Shown here in pieces: positions 51,483 to 59,990 of a stretch of 64,000 nucleotides of DNA. The notes beneath the pieces were generated by a model. The model did not search any database and had not been told where the DNA came from. It saw only the letters and a program-made list of their open reading frames with translations. Each line of letters begins with the position of its first letter. The stretch's first letter is position 1. The position numbers and the translations under genes were made by a program. Origin of the DNA: Humibacillus xanthopallidus (lineage in GTDB: Bacteria > Actinomycetota > Actinomycetes > Actinomycetales > Dermatophilaceae); NCBI RefSeq assembly GCF_006717145.1, contig NZ_VFQF01000001.1:1612001-1676000 (forward strand), written 5' to 3'.

Positions 51483-51908
51483 TCACGGCGTCGGGACGAG
51501 CAGAGTCTGACCGGCGTGGATCTGGCTGGTGGAGAGCCCGTTGGCGAGCTGGATCTCGATGACCGCGTCGGAGATCGGGAGACCCGGCAGCTCGCGAGCG
51601 GCGATCTGAGAGAGAGTGTCACCCGACACGACGGTCACGGGCCGGGGCGCAGAGCTGGCCGTGGCGAGCTGGCCCGCCAGACCGACGCCCAACAGCGCGA
51701 CAGCGGTTGCGACGATCAGCGTCACGACGAGCCGGCCGAGGCGGGTGAGCCGCAGCGGCGGGTTCGTCAGGCCGGCTGCTCGGGCCGTGCGCCCCGATCG
51801 AGCCGCACGCGCAGCCTGCACGGCATCGCGACCGGTCGGCAGCAGCACGAGGTGCGCACGGCGCTCGCCCCGCTCGATGGTCGGTGCGTGGTGTGCGATG
51901 GCGCTCAT
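51483..51908 (-). CDS. LysM membrane protein divergent from lexA (DivS/ChiZ position)
   Basis: The 141-residue protein has a basic N-terminal cytoplasmic part (~60 residues), one membrane segment (LGRLVVTLIVATAVALLGVG), and an extracytoplasmic LysM domain (VTVVSGDTLSQIAARELPGL through IHAGQTLLVPTP). In mycobacteria (Rv2719c/ChiZ) and corynebacteria (DivS), an SOS-induced cell-division suppressor occupies this same position divergent from lexA; I infer a similar role from synteny, architecture and the LexA-like box upstream. ATG 51908 follows GGGAGGTC. Confidence 0.82.
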   Translation of the reverse strand: MSAIAHHAPTIERGERRAHLVLLPTGRDAVQAARAARSGRTARAAGLTNPPLRLTRLGRLVVTLIVATAVALLGVGLAGQLATASSAPRPVTVVSGDTLSQIAARELPGLPISDAVIEIQLANGLSTSQIHAGQTLLVPTP

Positions 51909-51980
51909 GGTGACCTCCCGGTGGTGTGACCTGTGCGGTGGAGCGGTGCGGCGGTAGGACGTGGGGGAACGGGTGTTCGA

Positions 51981-51996
51981 TCGAACGTCTGTACGA
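51981..51996. promoter_or_regulatory. LexA box near the LysM gene promoter
   Basis: TCGAACGTCTGTACGA contains CGAAC-GTCT-GTACG, one mismatch from CGAAC-N4-GTTCG. It lies 72 bp upstream of the LysM start codon. It overlaps a perfect palindrome GTTCGATCGAAC (51975-51986) built of the same half-sites facing the other way. Confidence 0.65.
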
Positions 51997-52033
51997 TTTG
52001 TAGCACGCCTGTTCGATGAAGTCGAGACACGCC

Positions 52034-52049
52034 TCGAACAGATGTTTGG
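52034..52049. promoter_or_regulatory. LexA box upstream of lexA
   Basis: TCGAACAGATGTTTGG contains CGAAC-AGAT-GTTTG, a good match to actinobacterial LexA operators (GTTYG). It lies about 118 bp upstream of the lexA start, consistent with autorepression. A lone half-site GTTCG follows at 52057-52061. Confidence 0.75.
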
Positions 52050-52166
52050 CAACTCTGTTCGAATCTCATAGTCTTTCCTCACACCACACACCTCACCAGC
52101 CACCACTGACACTGGCCTCACATCGCCGGTTCCAGACCTGGCGGCACACACCACAAGGGGATGTTC

Positions 52167-52904
52167 ATGGGCGTGACCGAGTTTCCCGACCGCGACAAGG
52201 GCGACGGCCTGACCGTGCGCCAGCGGCGTGTGCTGGAGGTCATCCGCAACTCGGTCGACCGTCGGGGCTACCCGCCGAGCATGCGCGAGATCGGTGACGC
52301 CGTCGGTCTGGCCAGTCCCTCGAGCGTCTCCCACCAGCTCAACGCCCTCGTCTCCAAGGGCTACCTGCGTCGCGACCCCAACCGGCCCCGCGCTCTCGAG
52401 ATCGTCTCGCCCGACACCACCCCGGCGGAGCTGCGCCACCGCGGTGGCGACGTCATCGACATCGCCTCCCCGAGCGTCCAGCAGGCGAGCCGTCACGACC
52501 TCGAGACCGACTCCGGCGACGCCCGCCCGCAGGCGGCCTACGTGCCCGTGCTCGGCCGCATCGCCGCCGGTGTGCCGATCACGGCCGAGGAGGTCGTCGA
52601 CGACGTCTTCCCCCTGCCCAAGCAGCTCGTCGGCGAGGGCGAGCTCTTCCTCCTCAAGGTCGTCGGCGACTCGATGGTCGAGGCCGCGATCTGCGACGGC
52701 GACTGGGTCGTCGTCTCGCGATCGCAGACGGCCGAGAACGGCGAGATCGTCGCGGCCCTGCTCGACAACGAGGCCACCGTCAAGACGTTCAAGCGCAAGG
52801 ACGGTCACGTGTGGCTCCTGCCGCACAACCCGGCGTTCGACCCGATCGACGGCGACCACGCCACGATCCTCGGCAAGGTCACCGCCGTCCTGCGCCGTCT
52901 CTGA
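52167..52904 (+). CDS. lexA: SOS repressor LexA
   Basis: The 245-residue repressor has an N-terminal winged helix ([40 protein letters not shown]) and a C-terminal S24 self-cleavage domain. The scissile Ala134-Gly135 bond is in GRIAAGVP; Ser169 (VGDSMVEAA) and Lys206 (ATVKTFKR) form the catalytic dyad. ATG 52167 has AGGGG at 6-nt spacing; ATG 52161 abuts it. It is divergent from the LysM gene, with LexA boxes between, and likely controls that gene, itself and the HNH gene at 31032. Confidence 0.96.
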   Translation: MGVTEFPDRDKGDGLTVRQRRVLEVIRNSVDRRGYPPSMREIGDAVGLASPSSVSHQLNALVSKGYLRRDPNRPRALEIVSPDTTPAELRHRGGDVIDIASPSVQQASRHDLETDSGDARPQAAYVPVLGRIAAGVPITAEEVVDDVFPLPKQLVGEGELFLLKVVGDSMVEAAICDGDWVVVSRSQTAENGEIVAALLDNEATVKTFKRKDGHVWLLPHNPAFDPIDGDHATILGKVTAVLRRL

Positions 52905-52910
52905 CTCCGG

Positions 52911-53825
52911 GTGCGCACCTCCGTGACGCACTCGCGCGACGTGGTGCAGACCTACCGCTACCTGCGCGGCGCAATGGTGAGTCTGCTCCTCGCCCTGCTG
53001 GTCTCCGTCGTCCTCCAGTGGTGGCTCGGCACCGGTGCATCCTGCTGGCTCGGCTCGATCAGCGCCTACTACTTCACGCCCGCCCGCACGGCGTTCGTCG
53101 GCACTCTCTGCGCCCTGGGGATCGCCCTGCTGGCCTACGAGGGACACTCGGCCGAGGAGAACGTCCTGCTCGACTTCTCCGGCTTCATGGCGCTGCTCGT
53201 CGCCGCCGTGCCGACCGTCCCGGACGGCCGGTGCGGACCCAGCGCCTTCGACCAGTCCACCGACGAGATCGCGGCCGGCGTCGGCATCAGCGTGCCGACG
53301 CTCGTCGTCGTGGCCACCATTGCCCTCGCCGTGATCGCTACGATCCGGGTGCGCTCCGTGCGCCGCGGACAGGAGGCGCCGCCGTCTGGTCGCGTCGTGG
53401 CGCTCTCGCTGGTCTGCGTCGGCATCGTCGTCGTCGAGCTCGTCCTCGTGGCCTTGCTGCGCGGGCCGCTCATCGCGGTCGCCCACGGCGTCGCCGCCTC
53501 GACCATGGTGGCGGGGGCGATCGCGGTCATGGTGTGCAGCGCCGTGCGCGTCGACCAGAGGCACGGCCAGAGCGCCTCCGAGCGGGCCAAGGCGGCGGCC
53601 TACCGACGCACCTACCTCACGCTCGCGATCATCCTCGGCGCACTGTTGGCGCTCACGGTGGTGCTGCACCTCGCGGTGGCGGGCTTCGGCCTCACCGTGC
53701 TCGTGGCCGAGGTCGTCATCCTCGTGCTCTTCGGCGCCTACTGGGTCGTGCAGACCGTCGAGCTGTGGAATCTCGGCGACGAGGAGCACCCCGAGGCGCG
53801 CGAGGTCACGGGCGTCAGGCAGTAG
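52911..53825 (+). CDS. Polytopic membrane protein of unknown function
   Basis: The 304-residue protein starts at GTG 52911, only 6 bp after lexA. It has about seven membrane segments, including MVSLLLALLVSVVLQWWLG, ARTAFVGTLCALGIALLAYE, FMALLVAAVPT and LTLAIILGALLALTVVLHLA. A conserved-looking motif SISAYYFTPARTAFVG lies near residue 48. I do not recognise the family. The spacing suggests co-transcription with lexA, but no function can be inferred. Confidence 0.8.
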   Translation: MRTSVTHSRDVVQTYRYLRGAMVSLLLALLVSVVLQWWLGTGASCWLGSISAYYFTPARTAFVGTLCALGIALLAYEGHSAEENVLLDFSGFMALLVAAVPTVPDGRCGPSAFDQSTDEIAAGVGISVPTLVVVATIALAVIATIRVRSVRRGQEAPPSGRVVALSLVCVGIVVVELVLVALLRGPLIAVAHGVAASTMVAGAIAVMVCSAVRVDQRHGQSASERAKAAAYRRTYLTLAIILGALLALTVVLHLAVAGFGLTVLVAEVVILVLFGAYWVVQTVELWNLGDEEHPEAREVTGVRQ

Positions 53826-53831
53826 CCCGGG

Positions 53832-54791
53832 TCAGTGACCGAGGGCGCCGCGCAGCTCCGTCAGCGTGGAGCCGAGGGGCACGTGCAGCCGCACGGTGGC
53901 CTCGGCGTCGCCACGGGTCGCCGATCGCGTGACGATGGCGACGGGCACCCCGCGCTGGTGGGCGCGACGCACGAAGCGGTAGCCGCTCATCACGGCGAGC
54001 GACGACCCGAGCACGAGCACGGCACCAGCCGCCTCCACGAGCGAGAAGCACTGCTCGACAACGGTCTTCGGCACCGACTCGCCGAAGAAGACGACGTCGG
54101 GCTTGACGGTGTCGTTGCCGCAGACGAGGCAGCGAGGGGTGTGGAAGGACTCGACGAGGGAGTCCTCGAGCACGATGTCGCCGTCCGGACGCACCTGCTC
54201 GCCCCACTGGGACCCCACGGCCGCGGCCGCCTCGGCGAAGCGCTCCATGAAGCCGGGGTTGGCCTCGCTCATCCGCTCGTGCAGCCCGAGCCGCGAGGTC
54301 ACCTCACCACAGGTCAGGCAGACGGCTCGGTCGAGCGAGCCGTGCAGCTCGACGACGTCGCGCGCTCCGGCCGCCTGGTGCAGCCCGTCGACGTTCTGCG
54401 TGATGACCGAGTCGACGTAGCCGCTGCGCTGCAACTCGCTGACGACACGGTGGCCCTCGTTGGGCTCGGCGGCGTTGAAGCGCTGCCAGCCGATGTAGCT
54501 ACGGGCCCAGTAGCGCCGCCGGGCCTCGCTCGACCCGGCGAACTCGCCATAGGTCATCGGCTCGACCCGGCGCGTGCCGTCGGGCCCGCGATAGTCGGGG
54601 ATGCCGGACTCCGTCGACAGTCCGGCGCCGCTCAGCACGACGACCCCTCCCCCGCTGACGAGGTCGACGAGGTCGTCGAACGTGCCGAGGTCGTGCGTCT
54701 CGAGCGGCAGGGTGCGCGAGGTCGCCAGACGGCTCGCCGCGGGGCGGCCCGCCGCAGACGTCAGGGGCGGTATGCCGGCCGGTTGCGTCAC
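53832..54791 (-). CDS. Sirtuin NAD-dependent protein deacylase
   Basis: The 319-residue protein has GAGLSTESGIPDYRG (residues 55-69), the TQNVDGLH motif, the catalytic His in VVELHGSLDR, two zinc pairs (CLTC; CLVC), and the C-terminal GSSLAVMSGYRFVRRA NAD-binding segment. The PDYRGPDG and SIRT4-like layout point to class II sirtuins. It would remove acyl groups from lysines using NAD. It is divergent from the LysR gene (84 bp apart) and convergent with the membrane-protein gene after lexA. Confidence 0.93.
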   Translation of the reverse strand: MTQPAGIPPLTSAAGRPAASRLATSRTLPLETHDLGTFDDLVDLVSGGGVVVLSGAGLSTESGIPDYRGPDGTRRVEPMTYGEFAGSSEARRRYWARSYIGWQRFNAAEPNEGHRVVSELQRSGYVDSVITQNVDGLHQAAGARDVVELHGSLDRAVCLTCGEVTSRLGLHERMSEANPGFMERFAEAAAAVGSQWGEQVRPDGDIVLEDSLVESFHTPRCLVCGNDTVKPDVVFFGESVPKTVVEQCFSLVEAAGAVLVLGSSLAVMSGYRFVRRAHQRGVPVAIVTRSATRGDAEATVRLHVPLGSTLTELRGALGH

Positions 54792-54851
54792 CGACTCAGC
54801 CTACGTCGCGCAGGGCACCCATGACTGCGACGCTCGGTCTGCCGGTAATGC

Positions 54852-54866
54852 ATAAGTGTCAGTTAT
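54852..54866. promoter_or_regulatory. LysR-type T-N11-A operator candidate
   Basis: ATAA-GTGTCAG-TTAT is a 4-7-4 inverted repeat with the T-N11-A spacing typical of LysR regulators. It is AT-rich against the high-GC background and lies 10 bp before the LysR start, in the divergent region with the sirtuin gene. Confidence 0.6.
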
Positions 54867-54875
54867 GATGAGCCC

Positions 54876-55823
54876 ATGATCGATGCCGCTGGACTCCGGG
54901 TCATGAAGGCGATCGCCGACGAGGGGAGCTTCACGAGCGCCGCCAACGCGCTCGGCTTCACCCAGCCGGCCATCTCGCAGATGGTGCGCCGCCTCGAGCA
55001 GCGCACCGGCACCGTGCTCGTCGAGCGCTACGGCCGCCAGGTCCGCCTGACCGAGGCCGGCCAGGTCCTCGCCCGCCACGCCGTCGGCGTCCTCGCCGCC
55101 CTCGACGCGGCCGAGGAGGAGATCACCGCCATCGCGGGCCTGCGCGCAGGTCGCGTGCGCCTCCAGGCCTTCCCGAGCTCGTCGGCCACGCTTGTGCCCA
55201 AGGCCCTCGCCATCCTGCGCTCGCGCCACCCCGACATCACGATGACCTTCACCGAGGCCGAGCCGCCGCAGTCGCTCGCGGCGCTCCGAGCCGGGGACTG
55301 CGACGTCGCGGTCATCTTCGCCAACAAGGACGTCGACGCCGGAGAGCTCGAGGAGGACCTCTCGCTCCTCGTCACCCGTCACCTGCTCGACGACGAGCTG
55401 CGCCTCGCCACGCAGAAGAACCACCCCCTCGCCCAGACTGGGACCGCCACCCTGTCCGACTTCGCGTCCGAGGACTGGATCGCCGGCTGTCCGCGCTGCC
55501 GCGCCCACCTCGTCGGCCTCGCCGAGAAGGCCGGCTTCCGGCCGACCGTCTCCTTCGAGATCGAGGACTACGTCGCTCAGCTCGGCCTTGTCACCGCGGG
55601 ACTCGGGGTCGCGCTCGTGCCCGACATCATCCTCAACGCGGCCAAGCACGACGACGTCGCGACCCTCTCGCTCTCGCCCGTCTCGCAGCGCCAGATCCTC
55701 GCGGTGACGACGCCCGATCTGCTGCGGGTGCCCGCGGTGGCGGCGGCCATGGATGCCCTCTGCGCGGCCGCCGGCGCCGACCCGGCAGCCTCACCCGCCG
55801 AGCTCGCCGCAGCGCCCGCGTGA
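54876..55823 (+). CDS. LysR-family transcriptional regulator
   Basis: The 315-residue regulator has the LysR winged helix (LRVMKAIADEGSFTSAANAL, FTQPAISQMVRRLE) and a periplasmic-binding-like effector domain (GRVRLQAFPSSSATLVPKAL; LGLVTAGLGVALVPDI). The Cys pair CPRC near 205 lies in the effector domain and could be redox- or metal-sensitive. The C-terminal 20 residues are low-complexity Ala/Pro. A T-N11-A site overlaps its own promoter; the divergent sirtuin gene is the obvious candidate target. Confidence 0.9.
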   Translation: MIDAAGLRVMKAIADEGSFTSAANALGFTQPAISQMVRRLEQRTGTVLVERYGRQVRLTEAGQVLARHAVGVLAALDAAEEEITAIAGLRAGRVRLQAFPSSSATLVPKALAILRSRHPDITMTFTEAEPPQSLAALRAGDCDVAVIFANKDVDAGELEEDLSLLVTRHLLDDELRLATQKNHPLAQTGTATLSDFASEDWIAGCPRCRAHLVGLAEKAGFRPTVSFEIEDYVAQLGLVTAGLGVALVPDIILNAAKHDDVATLSLSPVSQRQILAVTTPDLLRVPAVAAAMDALCAAAGADPAASPAELAAAPA

Positions 55824-55903
55824 CTCCCGCCTGACGCTCGCCTGAGGCTCGCGTGAGGCCCGCCTGACGCGCTGGAGCCGGCCACCCGGCATACGGTGGC
55901 GTC

Positions 55904-56479
55904 ATGGGTGACCCGACGCGCATCTCCTACCTGCCCCTGCCCGACCGCGACGAGGTGCCCGACGGTGTGGCGCGGCTCTGGGACAAGTCGCAGGAGGCCT
56001 TCGGCTTCGTGCCCAACGTCTTCCGTGCGCAGGCCGTCAACGGCGAGCAGTTCCTCGCGTGGTGGGGCTACTTCAACCTCCTCGTCAACAAGGAGGGACA
56101 CCTGACCAACGCCGACCGAGAGCTGCTCGCCGTCGTCGTCAGCAGCGTCAACCGCTGCACCTACTGCGAGATCAGCCACGGCGCGGCCCTGCGCACCTTC
56201 ACCGAGGACGCCGTCCGCGCCGACCTCGTCGCCTCCAACTGGCGCCAGGCCGGCCTGCCGGAGCGGGAGGCCGCGATGTGCGCCTACGCCGAGAAGCTGA
56301 CCCTTCACCCCGCCGAGGTCACCGAGTCCGACCTCGAGCCGCTGCGGGCCGTCGGGCTCGACGACCACCAGATTGTCGAGCTCGTGCAGGTGGTCGGGAT
56401 GTTCAACCTCACCAACCGCGTCTCGACCGCGCTCGGCTTCGTGCCCAACGCCGAGTACCACGAGGTGGGGCGCCCGTGA
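55904..56479 (+). CDS. AhpD-like peroxidase-related (CMD) protein
   Basis: The 191-residue protein belongs to the carboxymuconolactone decarboxylase/AhpD fold. The catalytic CxxC-type motif is [14 protein letters not shown] near residue 84, with His three residues after the second Cys. Flanking segments ([40 protein letters not shown]) match peroxidase-related enzymes. It likely reduces peroxides or alkylhydroperoxides through the Cys pair. It is followed 46 bp later by the gamma-glutamyltransferase gene on the same strand. Confidence 0.9.
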   Translation: MGDPTRISYLPLPDRDEVPDGVARLWDKSQEAFGFVPNVFRAQAVNGEQFLAWWGYFNLLVNKEGHLTNADRELLAVVVSSVNRCTYCEISHGAALRTFTEDAVRADLVASNWRQAGLPEREAAMCAYAEKLTLHPAEVTESDLEPLRAVGLDDHQIVELVQVVGMFNLTNRVSTALGFVPNAEYHEVGRP

Positions 56480-56525
56480 GGCGAGACGGTATGCCGCCGC
56501 GCCGCCCGGACGACACAATGCCGTC

Positions 56526-58049
56526 ATGACGCGTGTCGCCCTCGCCGCCACCGGACCCGCCGCGCTCGAAGCCGGCCTCGAGTGCGCGGCCGAGGGCGGT
56601 GGCGCGGTCGACGTCGCCATTGCAGCCGCCCTCGCGGCCATGTGCACCGAGCCGGGCGTCGTCAGCCTCATGGGCGGCGCCTTCGTCAACGTGTGGCCGG
56701 TGGGCGAGCACCCGGTCGTCATCGACGGCAACGTCGAGATGCCCGGCCGCGGGCTGCCCGAGTCGGCCTTCGGCCACGGCGTGCGCGAGGTGCGCGCCGA
56801 CTACGGCGGCGGCGTCACGATGGGCGCGGGTCACGGCTCCGTCGCCAACTCCGGTGCGGTGCAAGCACTCTCGCTCACCCGTGACCGCTACGGCCGGCTG
56901 CCCTGGCGGCACCTCGTCGAGCCCACGGCCCGCATCTGCCGCGAGGGCTACCCCATCGGTGCATCGGCGGCTCTCTATCTCGGGATCGTCCGGGACACGC
57001 TGTTCGGCACGGACGCCGAGGCCCACGCCCTCGTGACCGGCGCCGACGGCGGGGCGATCCAGCCCGGTGAGACCTCGACCAACCCCGACCTCGCCGACAT
57101 CCTCGAGCTGCTTGCCGTGCAGGGCCCCTCGCTCCTCACCACGGGTGCGGTCGGCCGGGTGCTCGTCGAGGACATGGCCGCCAACGGCGGACTCATCACC
57201 CGCGCCGACCTCGAGGCCTACGAGCCCGCACTGCGCACCCCGACGATGCGGGCCGTGGGTGGCTGGACCGTGGCCCTCAACCCGCCGCCGTCCGTCGGGG
57301 GCCCGATGCTCGCGGTCATGCTCGGCGAGCTGGCCCACCGCGACCACCGGTCCTGGGCCGACGTCCTCGACATCCAGAGACGGGTCCTGTCCTACCGCCT
57401 CTCGGTGCACGACCAGTCGCACGACCTCGACCGCGACGGGCACGCCCTGCTCGCCGCGGTCGAGCGGCACGGGCTCGTCGGCCTGCCGACGTCGGCCTCG
57501 ACCGCCCACATCTCCGCGGTCGACGAGCAGGGCAACGCGTGCGCCATCACGATGTCGTCGGGCTACGGCGCCGGAATGGTGATCCCCGGCACCGGCATCC
57601 TGCTCAACAACGCCCTCGGCGAGCCCGAGCTCAACCGGCTCGGCCTGCACGCCGTCGCCTCGGGCACCCGGCTCGCCTCCAACATGGCGCCGACGACGGC
57701 CCGGGGAGCCGCCGGGTCCGCGCTCGCCATCGGGTCGCCCGGCGCCGACCGCATCACGACGGCGCTGCTCCAGGTGCTCGGGCACACGATGCTGGGGGGC
57801 GACACCCTCCAGGAGGCCATCGACGAGCCACGGGCGCACGTGCGCTTCATGCCCGACGGGAAGGTCCGTGTCGACCACGAGCCGTCCGCCACGATCTCCG
57901 AAGGGATCGCTCAGCTGGGCCTCGACTCCCACGCCTACCCCGGCCCGCACATGTACTTCGGCGGCGTCGGTGCCGCCGAGCTCGGACCCCAGGGCCTCAT
58001 CGCCGCCGGCGACGCGCGGCGGGAGGCCGCCGTCGGCGTGTCTCCCTAG
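56526..58049 (+). CDS. Gamma-glutamyltransferase-family Ntn hydrolase
   Basis: The 507-residue protein is a gamma-glutamyltranspeptidase relative. The autocleavage nucleophile is Thr326 in SASTAHISAVDEQGN, and SSGYGAGMVIPGTGILLNNA and MAPTT form the expected C-terminal subunit motifs. It has no signal peptide, unlike periplasmic GGT, so it is probably cytosolic; substrates may differ from glutathione. Segment GGGVTMGAGHGSVANSGAVQ lies in the large-subunit part. Confidence 0.88.
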   Translation: MTRVALAATGPAALEAGLECAAEGGGAVDVAIAAALAAMCTEPGVVSLMGGAFVNVWPVGEHPVVIDGNVEMPGRGLPESAFGHGVREVRADYGGGVTMGAGHGSVANSGAVQALSLTRDRYGRLPWRHLVEPTARICREGYPIGASAALYLGIVRDTLFGTDAEAHALVTGADGGAIQPGETSTNPDLADILELLAVQGPSLLTTGAVGRVLVEDMAANGGLITRADLEAYEPALRTPTMRAVGGWTVALNPPPSVGGPMLAVMLGELAHRDHRSWADVLDIQRRVLSYRLSVHDQSHDLDRDGHALLAAVERHGLVGLPTSASTAHISAVDEQGNACAITMSSGYGAGMVIPGTGILLNNALGEPELNRLGLHAVASGTRLASNMAPTTARGAAGSALAIGSPGADRITTALLQVLGHTMLGGDTLQEAIDEPRAHVRFMPDGKVRVDHEPSATISEGIAQLGLDSHAYPGPHMYFGGVGAAELGPQGLIAAGDARREAAVGVSP

Positions 58050-58163
58050 CCCGCCCACCTGCTCGGGGTCGCGCAACCGTCCGCGACCCATCCGGCGCGC
58101 GACCGGCACCGAACCTCCACGGAGAACGACCCACCCGAGTCGACCCGCTGAGAGGCCATCCCG

Positions 58164-59528
58164 ATGACCATGACCGACGACCGCCCCGACGCCACCCTCG
58201 CGGCCGGCCCCGCCGGACCGGCGCAGCGCCCCGGAGCCGTCGCGCCACGGCTCGCCGACCTCGTGACGCCCTTGTTCGGTGGTCGCCTGCCGATCCGCAT
58301 CCGGGCGTGGGACGGCACGACCGCAGGCCCGACGGACGGCACGGTTGAGGCCCCGACCATCGTCGTGCGCGACCGCGACGCCCTGCGCCGACTCGTGCGC
58401 CACCCGGGCGAGCTCGGCCTCGCGCAGGCCTACGTCACCGGCGAGATCGACGTCGAAGGCGACCTGCGGGGCGGCTTACGCCGCGTCTGGTCGAGCGCCC
58501 GCACCGCGGCTGCGAGCACAGCAGGCGACAGGGCGGTGAACCACGCACGGACGCGACTGCCCGTCATCGCCAGGGCGGTGCGCACGGCATACGGCCTCGG
58601 CGCGGTCGGGCTGCCGCCGGAGCCCCCGGTGTCGCAGGCTCGCCTGCGCGGACGGCTGCACACGAAGGTCCGCGACCGCAGCGCGATCGAGCACCACTAC
58701 AACCTCTCCAACGACTTCTACGCCCTCATCCTCGACCCGCAGATGGCGTACTCGTGCGGGTACTGGACGAGTGACGAACCCGGCTACACCGTCGAGGACG
58801 CGCAGCGCGACAAGCTCGACCTCGTCTGCCGCAAGCTCGGCATCGAGCCGGGCGGGAGGCACCTCGACATCGGTTGTGGCTGGGGTTCGCTCTCGCTGCA
58901 CGCGGCCGAGCACTACGGCGCGCACGTGGTCGGCGTGACGATCTCGAGTGAGCAGAAAGCCTTCATCGACAATCGGATTCGCGAGCGCGGGCTCGGCGAC
59001 CAAGTCGAGATCAGGCTGCAGGACTACCGCGAGGTCCCCGACGGGCCGTTCGACACCATCTCCTCGATCGAGATGGGCGAGCACGTCGGCGCGTCGAACT
59101 ACCCGGTCTTCACCGCCCAGATCCACGACCTCCTGCGGCCGGGTGGGCGGGCTCTCGTGCAGCAGATGTCGCGCACCTCGCGACCGGGTGGCGGCCCCTT
59201 CATCGAGGCCTTCATCGCGCCCGACATGCACATGCGCCCCGTCGGTGAGACGGTCGCCCTCATCGAGGCCGCCGGGCTCGAGGTGCGCGACGTCCACGCG
59301 CTGCGGGAGCACTACGTCCGGACCGTCGACGCGTGGTACGCGACGTTCGAGGCGAACTGGGATCGTGTCGTCGAGCTCGTCGGTGAGGAGGTCGCCCGGG
59401 TCTGGCGGCTCTACCTCGTGGGCGGAGCGCTCGCCTTCGAGGAGGGACGCATGGGGGTCGACCAGATCCTCGCCGTCAGACCCACGGCAGCAGGTCGCAG
59501 CGGTATGCCGCCCGTTCGGGCCTGGTGA
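58164..59528 (+). CDS. Cyclopropane-fatty-acyl-phospholipid synthase-type methyltransferase
   Basis: The 454-residue protein has a ~150-residue N-terminal lipid-binding-type region and a SAM methyltransferase domain: AIEHHYNLSNDFYALILDPQ, the SAM motif HLDIGCGWGSLSLHAAEHYG, and ISSIEMGEHVG. These are CFA-synthase hallmarks. It would transfer a methylene group to unsaturated fatty acyl chains of membrane phospholipids; C-methylation of fatty acids is an alternative in actinobacteria. ATG 58164 has AGAGG at 8 nt. Confidence 0.9.
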   Translation: MTMTDDRPDATLAAGPAGPAQRPGAVAPRLADLVTPLFGGRLPIRIRAWDGTTAGPTDGTVEAPTIVVRDRDALRRLVRHPGELGLAQAYVTGEIDVEGDLRGGLRRVWSSARTAAASTAGDRAVNHARTRLPVIARAVRTAYGLGAVGLPPEPPVSQARLRGRLHTKVRDRSAIEHHYNLSNDFYALILDPQMAYSCGYWTSDEPGYTVEDAQRDKLDLVCRKLGIEPGGRHLDIGCGWGSLSLHAAEHYGAHVVGVTISSEQKAFIDNRIRERGLGDQVEIRLQDYREVPDGPFDTISSIEMGEHVGASNYPVFTAQIHDLLRPGGRALVQQMSRTSRPGGGPFIEAFIAPDMHMRPVGETVALIEAAGLEVRDVHALREHYVRTVDAWYATFEANWDRVVELVGEEVARVWRLYLVGGALAFEEGRMGVDQILAVRPTAAGRSGMPPVRAW

Positions 59529-59567
59529 CCACGCTCGCCCCCGCTGGTGGTCGGCGATGATGGGCGC

Positions 59568-59990
59568 ATGCGTCCTGCCCTTGCCGACACGCTCGACCTG
59601 CAGCCACACCCCGAGGGCGGCTGGTTCGCCCAGACGTGGGTCTCACCGGAGTCGGTGACGCTGCCCGACGGGCGGGTGCGGCCGACGGCCACCCTCATCC
59701 ACTTCCTGCTCCCGGCGGGTGAGTGCTCGCGGTGGCACCGGGTCGCGTCCGACGAGATCTGGCTCGCCCACACGGGCACCGTCCTGCTGGAGCTCGGCGG
59801 GTCGGGCGAGCGGCCGGCCCCGAAGGCGCAGCTGACCGTCGGTGTCAGGGTTGGTGCGGGCGAGGTGGCGCAGGCTCGCGTGCCGGCCGGCGTGTGGCAG
59901 CGCACGGTGCCCTCGGACGCCGACGCCCTGGTCAGCTGCCTCGTCTCGCCCGGCTTCGACTTCGCCGACTTCGAGCTCGCCGATGGGTGA
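59568..59990 (+). CDS. Cupin (DUF985) family protein
   Basis: The 140-residue protein has the DUF985 cupin pattern: LDLQPHPEGGWFAQTWVSPE, TLIHFLLPAGECSRWHRVAS with the metal His, DEIWLAHTG, and the C-terminal VSCLVSPGFDFADFELAD. It would bind a small ligand or metal; activity is unknown. Its stop overlaps the start of the decarboxylase gene by 8 bp, so they are coupled. Confidence 0.87.
   Translation: MRPALADTLDLQPHPEGGWFAQTWVSPESVTLPDGRVRPTATLIHFLLPAGECSRWHRVASDEIWLAHTGTVLLELGGSGERPAPKAQLTVGVRVGAGEVAQARVPAGVWQRTVPSDADALVSCLVSPGFDFADFELADG

Noticed and set aside
52050-52070. tRNA T-loop-like GTTCGAATC
   Set aside because: It lies in the lexA leader with no matching acceptor, D or anticodon stems; it is a LexA half-site.
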